Shown: positions 25,418-34,397, counted from the stretch's first letter. The stretch is 64,000 bases of DNA from Bradyrhizobium lupini (GCF_040939785.1 NZ_CP162553.1:4340001-4404000), one strand, 5' to 3'. Notes: a model not told the origin generated them from the sequence alone. Translations and numbers: made by a program.

Positions 25418-26632
25418 ATGCATCAATCGATTCGAAATGCCGTGGGACTGGTTCCACTCGCGCTCGTCCTGCTCGCGCCTGCCGTGCGCGGCGGCGAATC
25501 CGACGCGCTGCCGCCGGCCGTCCGCAATGCCAATGCCCAGCTGTTGTCGCAGTTCTTTGCGCAAGGCGGCGTGTCGCCCGCCGTGCTGGAATATCGCCGC
25601 AAGCTGCAGGAGTATCAGGCGGCGCGCGCGGCCTTTGACGAGGAAGCCGGCGCCTATTGGAGTCAGATCTCCGAGAAGCGGAAAGGCCGTAATGCCAAGC
25701 GGCGCAGCGGGCAGCAGGTCACGCTCGACGATTACGTGCTGGAGCATCCGCCGCTCTATAACGGGCCGAAACGGCCGGTGAATCCGGAGCCGGAGGAAAC
25801 CCCGGACCGCCCGACGAAAAAGCCGATCCCGGTGGTCGCCGATCTGCTGCGCGCGGCGCAGGAGCTTTATCAGTTCACGCCACAGCGGCCGGCCAACGAA
25901 GTCGAATTCAAGCGCGTCTATGCACGCTACGCGCTGGCCTCGGGGCTGACGCGCGAGCAGGCGGTGCGGGTCTACGCGTTCGAGACCGGCGGCACCGGCA
26001 GTTACGACGTGCAGGCGGGAATCGAACATGGCGGCAAGCGCGCCATTTCGACCGCGATGGGCTACAACCAGCTGCTGACGACCAACAGCGTCGAGCTGCT
26101 GGCCGAGCAAGGCCATGAATTCATCCGCGCTCTCTCTGACAAGGTGGCGCGGACCTCAGGCCCGGCGCGTCAGTCGCTCGAGCACAAGCTCACTGTGCTC
26201 AAGAAAATGGTGGCGCACGCCAAGTCGGTGCCCGACACCTGGTCGGAGCACGAGAAGATCGGCAACACCGCGCAGGGCTGGGCCATGCATGCCATGGTGC
26301 TCGACATCGATATCGGGCCGATGCTGCAGACTCACAAGCTGCTCACCTCGGTGCTGTTCGCGCGTGCCAAGGGCTACAACCGCCCGCTCAGCGCGGCCGA
26401 GCTCGAGATGATGAACCTCACCGGCGACGGCACCGGCCTCGACATGGTGACAATGCCGCAGGTAATGCGCGAGCAGGTGCCGACTTCGAACTTCTTCCAG
26501 CGCGGCGGCTACGAGCGTAACCCGGTCGCGATCCGCCACAACACGGTGGCGAAGCTGCTGGCGGTGACGGATACGAGGATGGACAGCAACAGCAACAACG
26601 CCGGCGCGCGCGAGCTGGCGGGGGCGTTTTAG
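25418..26632 (+). CDS. Secreted protein with lysozyme-like core
   Basis: A 404-residue protein with a Sec signal (MHQSIRNAVGLVPLALVLLA, cleavage after about residue 26). The middle carries a charged Pro-rich linker (NPEPEETPDRPTKKP, about residues 124-138). Residues about 185-240 read YAFETGGTGSYDVQAG, then AISTAMGYNQLLTTNSVEL: a Glu followed by a GYxQL turn, as in lytic transglycosylases. This resemblance is pattern-based inference. I do not recognise a named family. It stands alone, after a GAGGGCAGC site, with a repeat and the next gene converging. Confidence 0.7.
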   Translation: MHQSIRNAVGLVPLALVLLAPAVRGGESDALPPAVRNANAQLLSQFFAQGGVSPAVLEYRRKLQEYQAARAAFDEEAGAYWSQISEKRKGRNAKRRSGQQVTLDDYVLEHPPLYNGPKRPVNPEPEETPDRPTKKPIPVVADLLRAAQELYQFTPQRPANEVEFKRVYARYALASGLTREQAVRVYAFETGGTGSYDVQAGIEHGGKRAISTAMGYNQLLTTNSVELLAEQGHEFIRALSDKVARTSGPARQSLEHKLTVLKKMVAHAKSVPDTWSEHEKIGNTAQGWAMHAMVLDIDIGPMLQTHKLLTSVLFARAKGYNRPLSAAELEMMNLTGDGTGLDMVTMPQVMREQVPTSNFFQRGGYERNPVAIRHNTVAKLLAVTDTRMDSNSNNAGARELAGAF

Positions 26633-26643
26633 TCCTCGGTAGC

Positions 26644-26766
26644 TGTCATGCCACGCGCATGCGGGGCATCCAGTACGCCGCGGCGGCACGGTTCAAGCAC
26701 AACCGGCTCTGGAATACTGGATCGTCCGCCCCAGTGCGCAATTGCGCACAAGGCGGACGATGACAC
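26644..26766. repeat. Dispersed ATCCAGTA repeat, copy 2
   Basis: TGTCATGCCACGCGCATGCG and GGGGCATCCAGTACGCCGCG on the left, GGTTCAAGCACAACCGGC centrally, and CTGGAATACTGGATCGTCCG on the right, closing with CGGACGATGACAC. Same family as 24107-24212 and 44364-44472. It lies between two converging genes. Confidence 0.8.
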
Positions 26767-26795
26767 CCAGTGTGTGGCGTCGCCGCGACCTCGCC

Positions 26796-27098
26796 CTACT
26801 GATCCGACCCGAACTTGAACTTGCCGTCGCCTTCCAGATACGGGCCGCTGCGCATGTAGAGCTGGCCGTTGTGGCCGAGGAAGAACAGCGTGCCCTTCGG
26901 CACCTTCTTGGCGCCCTTCAGAAGTTCGCCGGCATTGCTGGTGCCCATCTTGTAGGAGAAGGTCTTGCCGTCCTTGTCATAGGCGTAGCCGGTGTCGGGC
27001 TTGAGCTCCCAAGGTGTTGCAGCGGTCTGCGCCAATGCAGGTGCAGCGAACGCGCCGAGCACGGCCGTCACCAAAAATATCCTTGTCGAAAATGCCAT
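26796..27098 (-). CDS. Small secreted hypothetical protein
   Basis: A 100-residue protein with a Sec signal (MAFSTRIFLVTAVLGAFAAP, then ALAQ as cleavage site near residue 23). The mature 77 residues contain WELKPDTGYAYDKDGKTFSY and KKVPKGTLFFLGHNGQLYMR, with no cysteines. ATG 27098 is preferred over the adjacent GTG because GGAGG lies 8 bases upstream. I do not recognise a family with known function, though I have seen such proteins in rhizobia. It converges on the lysozyme-like gene. Confidence 0.7.
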   Translation of the reverse strand: MAFSTRIFLVTAVLGAFAAPALAQTAATPWELKPDTGYAYDKDGKTFSYKMGTSNAGELLKGAKKVPKGTLFFLGHNGQLYMRSGPYLEGDGKFKFGSDQ

Positions 27099-27283
27099 CA
27101 CCCTATCCTCCCCATCGAGGCTCCCGGCTTGAACAAATCACGAACGGCGCTTTCAGGTCAATTTGCGAAAGCGCCGCAGCGCATCACGTCTTGCCGAGCA
27201 GTTTGTGATTTTCCCTTCGTCCCCGCGCGACTATGTTCCGCTTTCCGTCTAGAACGCAATTCGACAAAAACATTGGGTAGGGG

Positions 27284-27772
27284 ATGATTCGAATGAACCT
27301 CGTCATTAAAGCTTGCTGGGCCGCCGGCCTGTTGCTGACGGTGCTCGCGCCGGCCGCCCGTGCCGATGATTACCAGCTCAGCCACAACCAGAGGATCTCG
27401 TGCAGCCGCGGCCTGGCCCCTGGCAAGCTGAACACCGCGACCTGCAAGTCATACACCTACCTCTTCAACACCAAGACCTCGGAATATTTCCGTTGTCAGG
27501 TCTCGCTGGCGCTGACCCGGGACAACAAGGAAGTCATCAACGTCCAGACCGACGGCGGCTGCACCAAGAAGCCGCGCATCTTCGACACCGACGGCCATTA
27601 CGATTTCGACGCGACCGAGACCGAGCCGCCGAACACCAATTCGTTCTTCGGCCCCGGCGGCTACTCGGTGTGGGCCGCCGACGTCGGCGCGCAGAAGGTG
27701 CGCGGCTGCATCATCATCTCCTCCGGCCTCGGCTCCGACATCTCCAAGTGCCTGGACATGACCTTCCAGTGA
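27284..27772 (+). CDS. Secreted Cys-containing hypothetical protein
   Basis: A 162-residue protein with a Sec signal (MIRMNLVIKACWAAGLLLTV, cleavage after ARA near residue 27). Mature cysteines occur in RISCSRG, TATCKSY, YFRCQV, DGGCTKK, VRGCII and SKCLDM, an even number that suggests three periplasmic disulphides. Acidic EPPNTNSFFGPGGYSVW is near the middle. No family is recognised. The start at 27284 has GGTAGGGG upstream; ATG 27293 is possible. Confidence 0.7.
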   Translation: MIRMNLVIKACWAAGLLLTVLAPAARADDYQLSHNQRISCSRGLAPGKLNTATCKSYTYLFNTKTSEYFRCQVSLALTRDNKEVINVQTDGGCTKKPRIFDTDGHYDFDATETEPPNTNSFFGPGGYSVWAADVGAQKVRGCIIISSGLGSDISKCLDMTFQ

Positions 27773-27933
27773 GGGGCTGACCAGACCTGGCTGCGCCACC
27801 TCGCCGCACCCGGCGAGTTCCCCAAAATCGAACCAGCACAGCCATTTACTGCAGTCCTGTTTTGACTTTTGGATGGGTTGACCCGCCCCCCTCATCCGGC
27901 CAACTTCCGGCCGGTTTGGGGAGTAGAAAGATC

Positions 27934-28881
27934 ATGAAACGAACGATTTTCGGCGTGGCCGCGGCTCTTGCTCTGGCGGCCTCGGCACCTTGCGCGCAGG
28001 CGCAATCCTTTATCAATGTGCTGACCGGTGGCACCTCCGGCGTCTACTATCCGCTCGGGGTCGCGATCGGGAAGATCTACGGCGACAAGATTCCTAACGT
28101 GAAGACGCAGGTGCAGGCCACAAAGGCGTCGGTCGAGAATCTGATCCTGCTCCAGCAGGGTCGCGGCGAGATCGCGTTCACGCTGGGTGACTCGCTGAAA
28201 GCGGCCTGGGATGGCGACGAGGAAGCAGGCTTCAAGTCCAAGCTCGACAAGCTGCGCACGATCGGCGCGATCTATCCGAACTACATCCAGATCGTCGCGA
28301 CTGCCGAGAGCGGCATCAAGACGCTTGCGGATCTCAAGGGCAAGAGCCTGTCGGTCGGCGCGCCGAAATCGGGCACGGAGCTGAATTCGCGCGCCATCCT
28401 GGCGGCGGCCGGCATGAGCTACAAGGATCTTGGCAAGGTCGAGTATCTGCCGTTTGCCGAATCCGTCGACCTCATGAAGAACCGCCAGCTCGGCGCGACG
28501 CTGCAATCGGCCGGGCTCGGAGTGGCCTCGCTGAAGGATCTGTCGACCTCGAGCCCGATTGTGGTGGTGTCGGTGCCGAAGGAGACCGTCGACAAGATCG
28601 GCCTGCCCTTCATCGCGGCGACCATTCCCGCCAACACCTACACCGGGCAGGACAAGGACGTGCCGACTGCGGCGGTGGTCAACTACCTCGTCACCAGCTC
28701 GGCGGTGTCGGACGATCTCGCCTACCAGATGACAAAACTGGTCTACGAGTCGCTGCCCGAACTCGCCAACGCGCATGCGGCCGGCAAGGAGATCAAGCTC
28801 GAGACGGCCGCCAGCGGCAGCCCGGTTCCGCTGCACCCCGGCGCGATCCGCTATTACAAGGAAAAGGGGCTGATCAAGTAA
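27934..28881 (+). CDS. TAXI family TRAP transporter binding protein
   Basis: A 315-residue periplasmic protein with a 24-residue Sec signal ending AQAQ. The mature start FINVLTGGTSGVYYPLGVAI is the hallmark of TAXI-type solute receptors, with a GKSLSVGAPKSGTELNSR segment (about residues 133-150) lining the ligand site. TAXI receptors bind compounds such as glutamate or other carboxylates; the ligand here is unknown. It precedes the fused permease gene, with a palindromic repeat in the gap of about 160 bp. Confidence 0.93.
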   Translation: MKRTIFGVAAALALAASAPCAQAQSFINVLTGGTSGVYYPLGVAIGKIYGDKIPNVKTQVQATKASVENLILLQQGRGEIAFTLGDSLKAAWDGDEEAGFKSKLDKLRTIGAIYPNYIQIVATAESGIKTLADLKGKSLSVGAPKSGTELNSRAILAAAGMSYKDLGKVEYLPFAESVDLMKNRQLGATLQSAGLGVASLKDLSTSSPIVVVSVPKETVDKIGLPFIAATIPANTYTGQDKDVPTAAVVNYLVTSSAVSDDLAYQMTKLVYESLPELANAHAAGKEIKLETAASGSPVPLHPGAIRYYKEKGLIK

Positions 28882-28901
28882 CGTCGGCCTCGTTATCGGA
28901 C

Positions 28902-28986
28902 GTCATGGCCGGGCTTGTCCCGGCCATCCACGTTCTAAGGCCAGGCGAGAAAGATCGTGGATGCCCGGGACAAGCCCGGGCATGAC
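28902..28986. repeat. Inverted repeat inside TRAP operon
   Basis: GTCATGGCCGGGCTTGTCCC with GGCCATCCACG (28902-28932) is mirrored by CGTGGATGCCCGGGACAAGC with CCGGGCATGAC (28956-28986), nearly perfectly. It lies between the binding-protein and permease genes, where it could act as an mRNA hairpin. Confidence 0.85.
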
Positions 28987-29042
28987 GGCGCGGATGGACC
29001 GTGCCAATGCTATAAGCGCTCGACGATTGGGGATGGGTTGAA

Positions 29043-31154
29043 ATGCTGGAGAAGGCAGAGGGCGCTCAAGAGCCCATCAAGGTCGAGTTCGACAATTTCG
29101 AGCACGGTTTTCCGGAAGGCTTTGGCCCGGGCTGGTGGGGCACGCTCGCCTACTGGATCGGCATCGCCTTCGCGATCTTCCAGCTTTATGTCGCGGCCTT
29201 CAATTATCTGCCGAGCCAGGTGGTGCGCGGCGTCCATGTCGGCTTCCTCATTCTCCTCACCTTCGGCCTGATCGGCAACTTCACCGCCAAAAGCGATTTC
29301 GGCCGCGCGATCGGCTGGCTGATCGGCGGCATGGGCTTTCTGTGCGGGCTCTATCAATGGATCTTCTATGCGGATCTGATCGCACGTGACGGCGATCCGA
29401 CGCGCCTCGATCTGGTGGTCGGCACGCTGCTCGCCGTCCTGATCTTCGAGGGCACGCGGCGGCTGATGGGCGCAGCGCTCCCGCTGATGTGCGGCGCCTG
29501 TCTCGTCTACTGGTTCTTCGGCCAGTATCTGCCGTCACCGCTCAACCATCGTGGCTATGATTTCGACCAGATCGTCACGCATCTGTCGTTCGGCACCGAA
29601 GGTTTTTACGGCGTGCCAATCTACGTCTCGGCGACCTACATCTTCCTGTTCATCCTGTTCGGCTCGTTCCTGGAGCGCGCCGGCATGATCCAGCTCTTCA
29701 CCGACGTTTCTCTTGGGTTATTCGGCAGGACCCGCGGCGGCCCGGCCAAGGTCGCGGTGTTCGCCTCGGGCATGATGGGCACGATCTCCGGCTCCGGCGT
29801 CGCCAACGTCGTCACCGTCGGCCAGTTCACGATTCCGCTGATGATCAGGTTCGGCTATCGCCGCGCGTTCGCGGCCGGCGTCGAAGCGACAGCGTCGATG
29901 GGTGGGCAGATCATGCCGCCGGTGATGGGCGCGGTCGCCTTCATCATGGCAGAGACGCTCGGCGTCCAATATTCTGAGATCGTGAAGGCGGCCGCGATTC
30001 CCGCGATGCTCTATTTCGCCTCCGCCTTCTGGATGGTGCATCTGGAGGCCGGCAAGCACGGGCTCACCGGCATGAAGCGCTCGGAGATTCCGAGCGCCTG
30101 GAAGGCCCTGGTGACGCGCTGGTATCTCGTGCTGCCGCTCGCGGCGCTGGTCTACATGCTGTTCGAAGGTTTTACGCCGCTCTATGCCGGCAGCATGGGC
30201 CTCGCGCTCACAGTGGCGCTGATCCTTGGCACCGCCATCACGACAGGCGCGTCTTCGATGGCGATCCGCTATGTCTTCTGGATCGGGCTCGCGCTCGTCG
30301 TCGCGGCGCTCTCGCGCGACGGCCTTCAGATCGTGCCGGTCGCAGGCGTCGTCGTCGCGCTGATCGTGATCACTGCGTTCGTGCGTGGCGGATTTTCCGC
30401 CCTGCGCGCCTGCCGCGATGCCTTGGCTGAAAGCGCCAAATCCGCGATCACCGTCGGCATGGCCTGCGCCATCGTCGGGGTCATCATCGGCATGATGTCG
30501 CAGACCGGCGTCGGCACCATCTTCGGCGGCTGGGTGATCGGTCTCGGCGAGAAGAGCCTGTTCCTGGCGCTGATCATGACCATGCTGCTGTCGATCCTGC
30601 TCGGCACCGGCATCCCGACCATCCCGACCTACATCATCACGGCAGCGCTCGCGGCGCCCGCGTTGGCCAAACTGGGTGTGCCCCTGATCGCAAGCCACAT
30701 GTTCGCGTTCTATTACGGCATCATGGCGGACCTCTCGCCGCCGGTGGCGCTGGCCGCGCTTGCCGCAGCACCGATCGCGAAGGAGAATCCGGACAAGATC
30801 GGCTGGGAGGCGATGCGCATCGCGCTCGCCGGCTACGTCATCCCCTTCATCTTCGTCTATTCGCCGGCGCTGATGCTGCAGGGCGGCGATCCCATGGCGG
30901 CCAAGCTCGGCTTCTACGGCGCGGTGGCATTGGCGACTGTCAAGGCGCTGGTGGCGATCGCGCTGTTCGGCATGGTCGCGATCGGATTCCTGTTCACGCG
31001 CCTGACGTTCCTCGAACGTTTGGTCGCGCTCGGTGCCGCGCTGTGCCTGCTCGGCGACTTCCCGTTCAGCGACACCGCGGGCTTCCTGCTCGCCGCTGCG
31101 ATCGTGCTGTGGCAGTGGCGGCGGCGTCCGCCGGCGCCGGTCGAGGCAGTGTGA
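29043..31154 (+). CDS. TRAP transporter fused permease (4TM/12TM)
   Basis: A 703-residue integral membrane protein that joins the small (DctQ-like) and large (DctM-like) TRAP subunits, as normal for the TAXI branch. Residues about 30-140 hold the first helices, then FILFGSFLERAGM, GSGVANVVTVGQFTIPLM with the DctM gating region, ATASMGGQIMPPVMGA and the late LLGTGIPTIPTYIITAALAA repeat near residues 520-540. It imports an organic anion using the Na+ or proton gradient together with the TAXI receptor encoded upstream. The last codon overlaps the start of the DUF1850 gene. Confidence 0.95.
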   Translation: MLEKAEGAQEPIKVEFDNFEHGFPEGFGPGWWGTLAYWIGIAFAIFQLYVAAFNYLPSQVVRGVHVGFLILLTFGLIGNFTAKSDFGRAIGWLIGGMGFLCGLYQWIFYADLIARDGDPTRLDLVVGTLLAVLIFEGTRRLMGAALPLMCGACLVYWFFGQYLPSPLNHRGYDFDQIVTHLSFGTEGFYGVPIYVSATYIFLFILFGSFLERAGMIQLFTDVSLGLFGRTRGGPAKVAVFASGMMGTISGSGVANVVTVGQFTIPLMIRFGYRRAFAAGVEATASMGGQIMPPVMGAVAFIMAETLGVQYSEIVKAAAIPAMLYFASAFWMVHLEAGKHGLTGMKRSEIPSAWKALVTRWYLVLPLAALVYMLFEGFTPLYAGSMGLALTVALILGTAITTGASSMAIRYVFWIGLALVVAALSRDGLQIVPVAGVVVALIVITAFVRGGFSALRACRDALAESAKSAITVGMACAIVGVIIGMMSQTGVGTIFGGWVIGLGEKSLFLALIMTMLLSILLGTGIPTIPTYIITAALAAPALAKLGVPLIASHMFAFYYGIMADLSPPVALAALAAAPIAKENPDKIGWEAMRIALAGYVIPFIFVYSPALMLQGGDPMAAKLGFYGAVALATVKALVAIALFGMVAIGFLFTRLTFLERLVALGAALCLLGDFPFSDTAGFLLAAAIVLWQWRRRPPAPVEAV

Positions 31155-31528
31155 GCCTCTGCTTCGTCACAGCCTCAGGCGTGAAGGCGCTGGCGCTGTC
31201 CGCGTTCACGCTGGTGTGGACGCATTCGATCGCGAAGGTCGACTGGCAGGAAGACTGGCGCGTCACCCCCGCCGGGCTCGAACTGGTGCAGGCACGCGTG
31301 AAGGGCACCGGCCCCGGCATGGAGCCGCCGCCCGAGGCGCGCCTCGTTGACGGCTGGTTTCAATGGAGGCCCGCGCGCGCGCCGATGCCGGAGGTCGTGC
31401 TGGGCAATTCGGACGCAGCTGGCGAATGGCGGCTATGCCATGACGGCAAGTGCCGGACGTTGTCCGAGATTGTCGGTCATCCCATTGGTGCTAACGTCAC
31501 AAAGATGATCGTCTGCAAAGAACAATAA
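31151..31528 (+). CDS. DUF1850 protein of the TRAP operon
   Basis: A 125-residue protein in the DUF1850 family, found next to TAXI TRAP permeases. It has VSLCFVTASGVKALALSAFTLVWTHSIAK at the start (split at the first 20 residues: a hydrophobic strand then TLVWTHS, typical of the family) and LVDGWFQWRPA near the middle, with a C-terminal HDGKCRTL. The GTG start at 31151 overlaps the permease stop (GTGA), so the two are translationally coupled. Its role in transport is unknown. Confidence 0.8.
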   Translation: MSLCFVTASGVKALALSAFTLVWTHSIAKVDWQEDWRVTPAGLELVQARVKGTGPGMEPPPEARLVDGWFQWRPARAPMPEVVLGNSDAAGEWRLCHDGKCRTLSEIVGHPIGANVTKMIVCKEQ

Positions 31529-31543
31529 TAAGGGAGACACGCG

Positions 31544-32350
31544 ATGGGTCGGCTCAAGGGCAAGGTTGCGATGGTGGTGGGTGCCGGCTCGATCGGGCCT
31601 GGTTGGGGCAACGGCAAGGCCACCGCGGTCACCTTTGCCCGCCAGGGTGCGCAGGTGTTTTGCGTCGATCGCAACGGCGCGGCCGCCGAGGAGACCGCGA
31701 AGATCATCGCGGACGAAGGCGGCCAGGCGAGCGCGTTCACGGCCGACGTCTCGCATGCGCGCGAGGTCGAGGCGATGGTCGCGGCATGCCTCAAGGCCTA
31801 CGGCCGCATCGACGTGCTCGACAACAATGTCGGCATCGCCGAGATGGGCAGCGTGGTCGAAGTGACCGAGGAAAGCTGGGACCGGGTCTTCAGCGTCAAC
31901 CTCAAGAGCGCCTATTTCGCCATGAAGCACGTCATCCCCGTGATGGTGAAACAGGGCGGTGGCTCGATCATCAACATCTCCTCGATCGCTTCGATCCGCC
32001 ACATGGGCATCTCCTACGTCACGTACGGCACCTCGAAGGCGGCGATGAACCAGATGACCCGCACCACCGCGATCGAGTTCGCGCGCCACCATGTCCGCGT
32101 CAACGCGATCCTGCCCGGCCTGATGAAGACGCCGATGGTGGAACATTCCGCAGGTCTTGCGAACAGCTATGCCAAGGGCGATGTTGAAGCGATGTGGCGG
32201 GCGCGCGATGCGCAAGTGCCGATGGGCCACATGGGCGACGCTTTCGACGTCGCCAACGCCGCGCTGTTCCTGGCCTCGGACGAAGCGAAATATGTGACGG
32301 GCATCGAGCTCGTGGTGGACGGCGGGATCACGTGCAAGGCGGGGGCCTAG
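31544..32350 (+). CDS. Short-chain dehydrogenase/reductase
   Basis: A 268-residue classical SDR with cofactor motif GAGSIGPGWG at residues 13-22 (the inserted Pro and Trp make the loop longer than usual), NNVG at 94-97, and the active site Ser147 with Tyr161-x3-Lys165 (SYVTYGTSKAA). The late LPGLMKTPM and VVDGGITC segments are typical. The cofactor is NAD(P)H and the substrate is unknown. It follows the DUF1850 gene by 15 bp with a GGGAGAC ribosome site and is probably part of the TRAP operon, so it may act on the imported compound; that link is inference. Confidence 0.93.
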   Translation: MGRLKGKVAMVVGAGSIGPGWGNGKATAVTFARQGAQVFCVDRNGAAAEETAKIIADEGGQASAFTADVSHAREVEAMVAACLKAYGRIDVLDNNVGIAEMGSVVEVTEESWDRVFSVNLKSAYFAMKHVIPVMVKQGGGSIINISSIASIRHMGISYVTYGTSKAAMNQMTRTTAIEFARHHVRVNAILPGLMKTPMVEHSAGLANSYAKGDVEAMWRARDAQVPMGHMGDAFDVANAALFLASDEAKYVTGIELVVDGGITCKAGA

Positions 32351-32495
32351 GCGTCGTTCCGTGTTCGCCGTCGTCCTGGACAAGCGAGCGTAACGAGCGC
32401 TGATCTAGGACCCATAACCCCAGGGAGAAGTTTGACAAAGGTTGGCGGCTCCGGCTTCTTCAACATTCGGCATTCGGGGTAATGGGTCCCCTGAG

Positions 32496-33519
32496 TTCAC
32501 AAACGAAGTGCAACACTTCCATCTGGAGGTGTTGCCATGGGGCGGACTTACAAACAGCTCTCCCTTGACGATCGATGCGAGATTGCCCGCCTTTCGGCCA
32601 ATGGCGGCTCGGTCGGGCAAATCGCGGCAGCTTTGGATCGGCCGCCATCAACGATCTCTCGGGAGCTGAGGCGGAACCGTGGCAGGCAAGTCGGCTACAA
32701 GCCAAGCTATGCTCAGCAGCAGACCCGGGCGCGGCGCTGGAAGGGCTCTCGCCTCGAGCGGGACGCCAGCTTGCGCCGCGAGGTCTTGGCAGGCTTGAGC
32801 CGCGGTTGGTCACCCGAACAGGTCGCAGGCAGGCTGGCCCGGGAACGTGGCCGTAGGGTGATCTCCTGCGAGAGCATCTACCGCTTCATCTACGCCCAGA
32901 TCACACGCACGACGGACTTCACCTGGCGGCGCTATCTGCCTCGAGGCAAGAGCAAGCGAGGCCACCGCGGCAAACGAGGCGGGAGCCCCGCAAGCTTCAT
33001 CGAAGGCCGTGTTTCGCTGGCAGAACGGCCTGCCGAGGTCGCCGATCGCAAAGTCCCGGGCCACTGGGAAGCCGATCTGATGATGTTCTCCAAATACCGG
33101 CAGGCCATCCTGGCCGTCCACGAGCGAACCTCGCGCCTGCTGCTCGCCGTTCCCATCGAACGCAAGTTCGCCGCCGGTATCGCTAGCCATCTCGTACGCC
33201 TGTTCAAAGCCGTACCGGAGGCACTGCGCCGTACCGTCACCTTCGACAACGGCACCGAGTTCGCCGCCCACCTTTCCTGCAGAGCCTCTTGATGAAGACC
33301 TTCTTCTGCGACCCGCACGCGCCGTGGCAAAAGGGCGGCATCGAGAACGCCATCGGCCGCTTGCGCCGCTTCATCCCCCGAAAGACCGACCTCGAAAAGC
33401 TCCCAACCAGGCGCTTCCGTCAGTCCATTGCCGCCTACAACAACACCCCGCGCAAATGCCTTGACTTCAGAACCCCGGCAGAGGCCTTCTCCTCTCAACT
33501 GTTGCACTTCGAGTGTGAA
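32496..33519 (+). mobile_element. IS30 family insertion sequence
   Basis: The ends are 20-bp inverted repeats: TTCACAAACGAAGTGCAACA at 32496-32515 and TGTTGCACTTCGAGTGTGAA at 33500-33519, differing at two positions. Total length is 1,024 bp. The interior encodes one IS30-type transposase that is frameshifted. I cannot see a clear short target duplication. Confidence 0.85.
32537..33519 (+). pseudogene. Frameshifted IS30 transposase
   Basis: Codons from 32537 encode an IS30 transposase: an N-terminal HTH (YKQLSLDDRCEIARLSANGG, then PPSTISRELRRN), and the DDE core with Asp in HWEADLMMF and Asp in TFDNGTEF. Near 33270-33277 (GCCCACCTTTCC) the frame is lost and a stop follows at 33290-33292. The rest continues one frame over as MKTFFCDPHAPWQKGGIENAIGRLRR, holding the catalytic Glu in ENAIGR, and reads on through the right terminal repeat. 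A one-base deletion in a C/T run explains this. The element is probably immobile unless frameshifting occurs or the base is a sequencing error. Confidence 0.85.
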
Positions 33520-33548
33520 TCCACCTCCTGGCTTTCGCCAGGACGACA

Positions 33549-34319
33549 TCATTGCGCCAGCGCCAGAATCCCGCCGGCGAATGAATGCCATGCCGCCGTT
33601 TCGCTGATCGGCCAGTTCAGCACCTTCACCGCCAGCAGCGCGAGCGTGCCGGTGATGTAGACTGGATGCACTCGGCCCGCGGTGCGCCAGTCGCGTACCA
33701 TGGCGACAACGAGCAGCAGCGAAGCGACCATCGCGGGCGCGATGGTGACGGGCACCGGCGGCGGCCCTGGCGGTCCCGAAGGCGCGAGGAAAGTGAGAAA
33801 CCAGCGCGCGATCGCGGCATCGAGGATGGAGACCGCCGCGAGCAGCATCAGGCGTCTGTGAATCTCCGGCTTTCGCGTGTTCATGATCGCGAGCACGAAT
33901 ACACCAGCGAAGAACGCGATCCCGCTCATCGGCACGATCGAGAAGGCGATGCCGGCCTCTTTCTGGCCGAGCGCCGCGGAATGCTGCATCACATGGACGG
34001 AGGCGAGGAAGCCGAAGATCGTCATCGCGGTCGCGAGCGAAACGCCGGCGATGCCGAGCGCACGGTGATTGACCATGCGGCCTGAGGCGGCGAGCCACGT
34101 CTGGATCACGAAATAGAGAGACCAGGTGAAGAACAACAGGCCGTGGAAATGAATGACGGGGCTTGCGGACAATGTCCGGTTGGCGAGCGGCACAAAATAG
34201 GTCGGTGCGAAGCCGAGAAAGGCGGTGGCCGCGCAGGCCAGTGCCATGTGGAGATAGAAATATCGTGCGGGCGACGCATCTCGCGCGCGCACACGACGGT
34301 CGTCGATCAGGGTCGTCAT
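33549..34319 (-). CDS. Hypothetical seven-helix membrane protein
   Basis: A 256-residue hydrophobic protein. Helices can be seen at about residues 22-42, 56-78, 88-108, 124-146, 158-174, 190-208 and 216-234. Polar landmarks are VIHFHGLLFFTWSLYFVIQT with His residues (about 55-74) and MVNHRALGIAG near 82-92, a pattern reminiscent of cytochrome-b561- or DUF2306-like membrane proteins, but I cannot assign a family. The stop is directly beside the right end of the interrupted repeat, so the insertion came close to truncating it. No operon partner. Confidence 0.7.
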   Translation of the reverse strand: MTTLIDDRRVRARDASPARYFYLHMALACAATAFLGFAPTYFVPLANRTLSASPVIHFHGLLFFTWSLYFVIQTWLAASGRMVNHRALGIAGVSLATAMTIFGFLASVHVMQHSAALGQKEAGIAFSIVPMSGIAFFAGVFVLAIMNTRKPEIHRRLMLLAAVSILDAAIARWFLTFLAPSGPPGPPPVPVTIAPAMVASLLLVVAMVRDWRTAGRVHPVYITGTLALLAVKVLNWPISETAAWHSFAGGILALAQ

Positions 34320-34397
34320 GAGGGATGAGTCTGGAGAGGCGGCGTTTGGTTCAAACCCCTAGCCACCTGTGCAGGGTGCTTGTCGGGATGACGAAAT

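Larger units (their letters stand above)
32369..33548. repeat. Palindromic repeat interrupted by an IS element
   Basis: The left end CGTCGTCCTGG (about 32369-32379) is the reverse complement of the right end CCAGGACGACAT (about 33538-33549), and within the left part AGGACCCATAACCCC is mirrored by GGGGTAATGGGTCCCC. The IS30-type element at 32496-33519 lies between, so an existing intergenic repeat was split by insertion. Confidence 0.65.
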
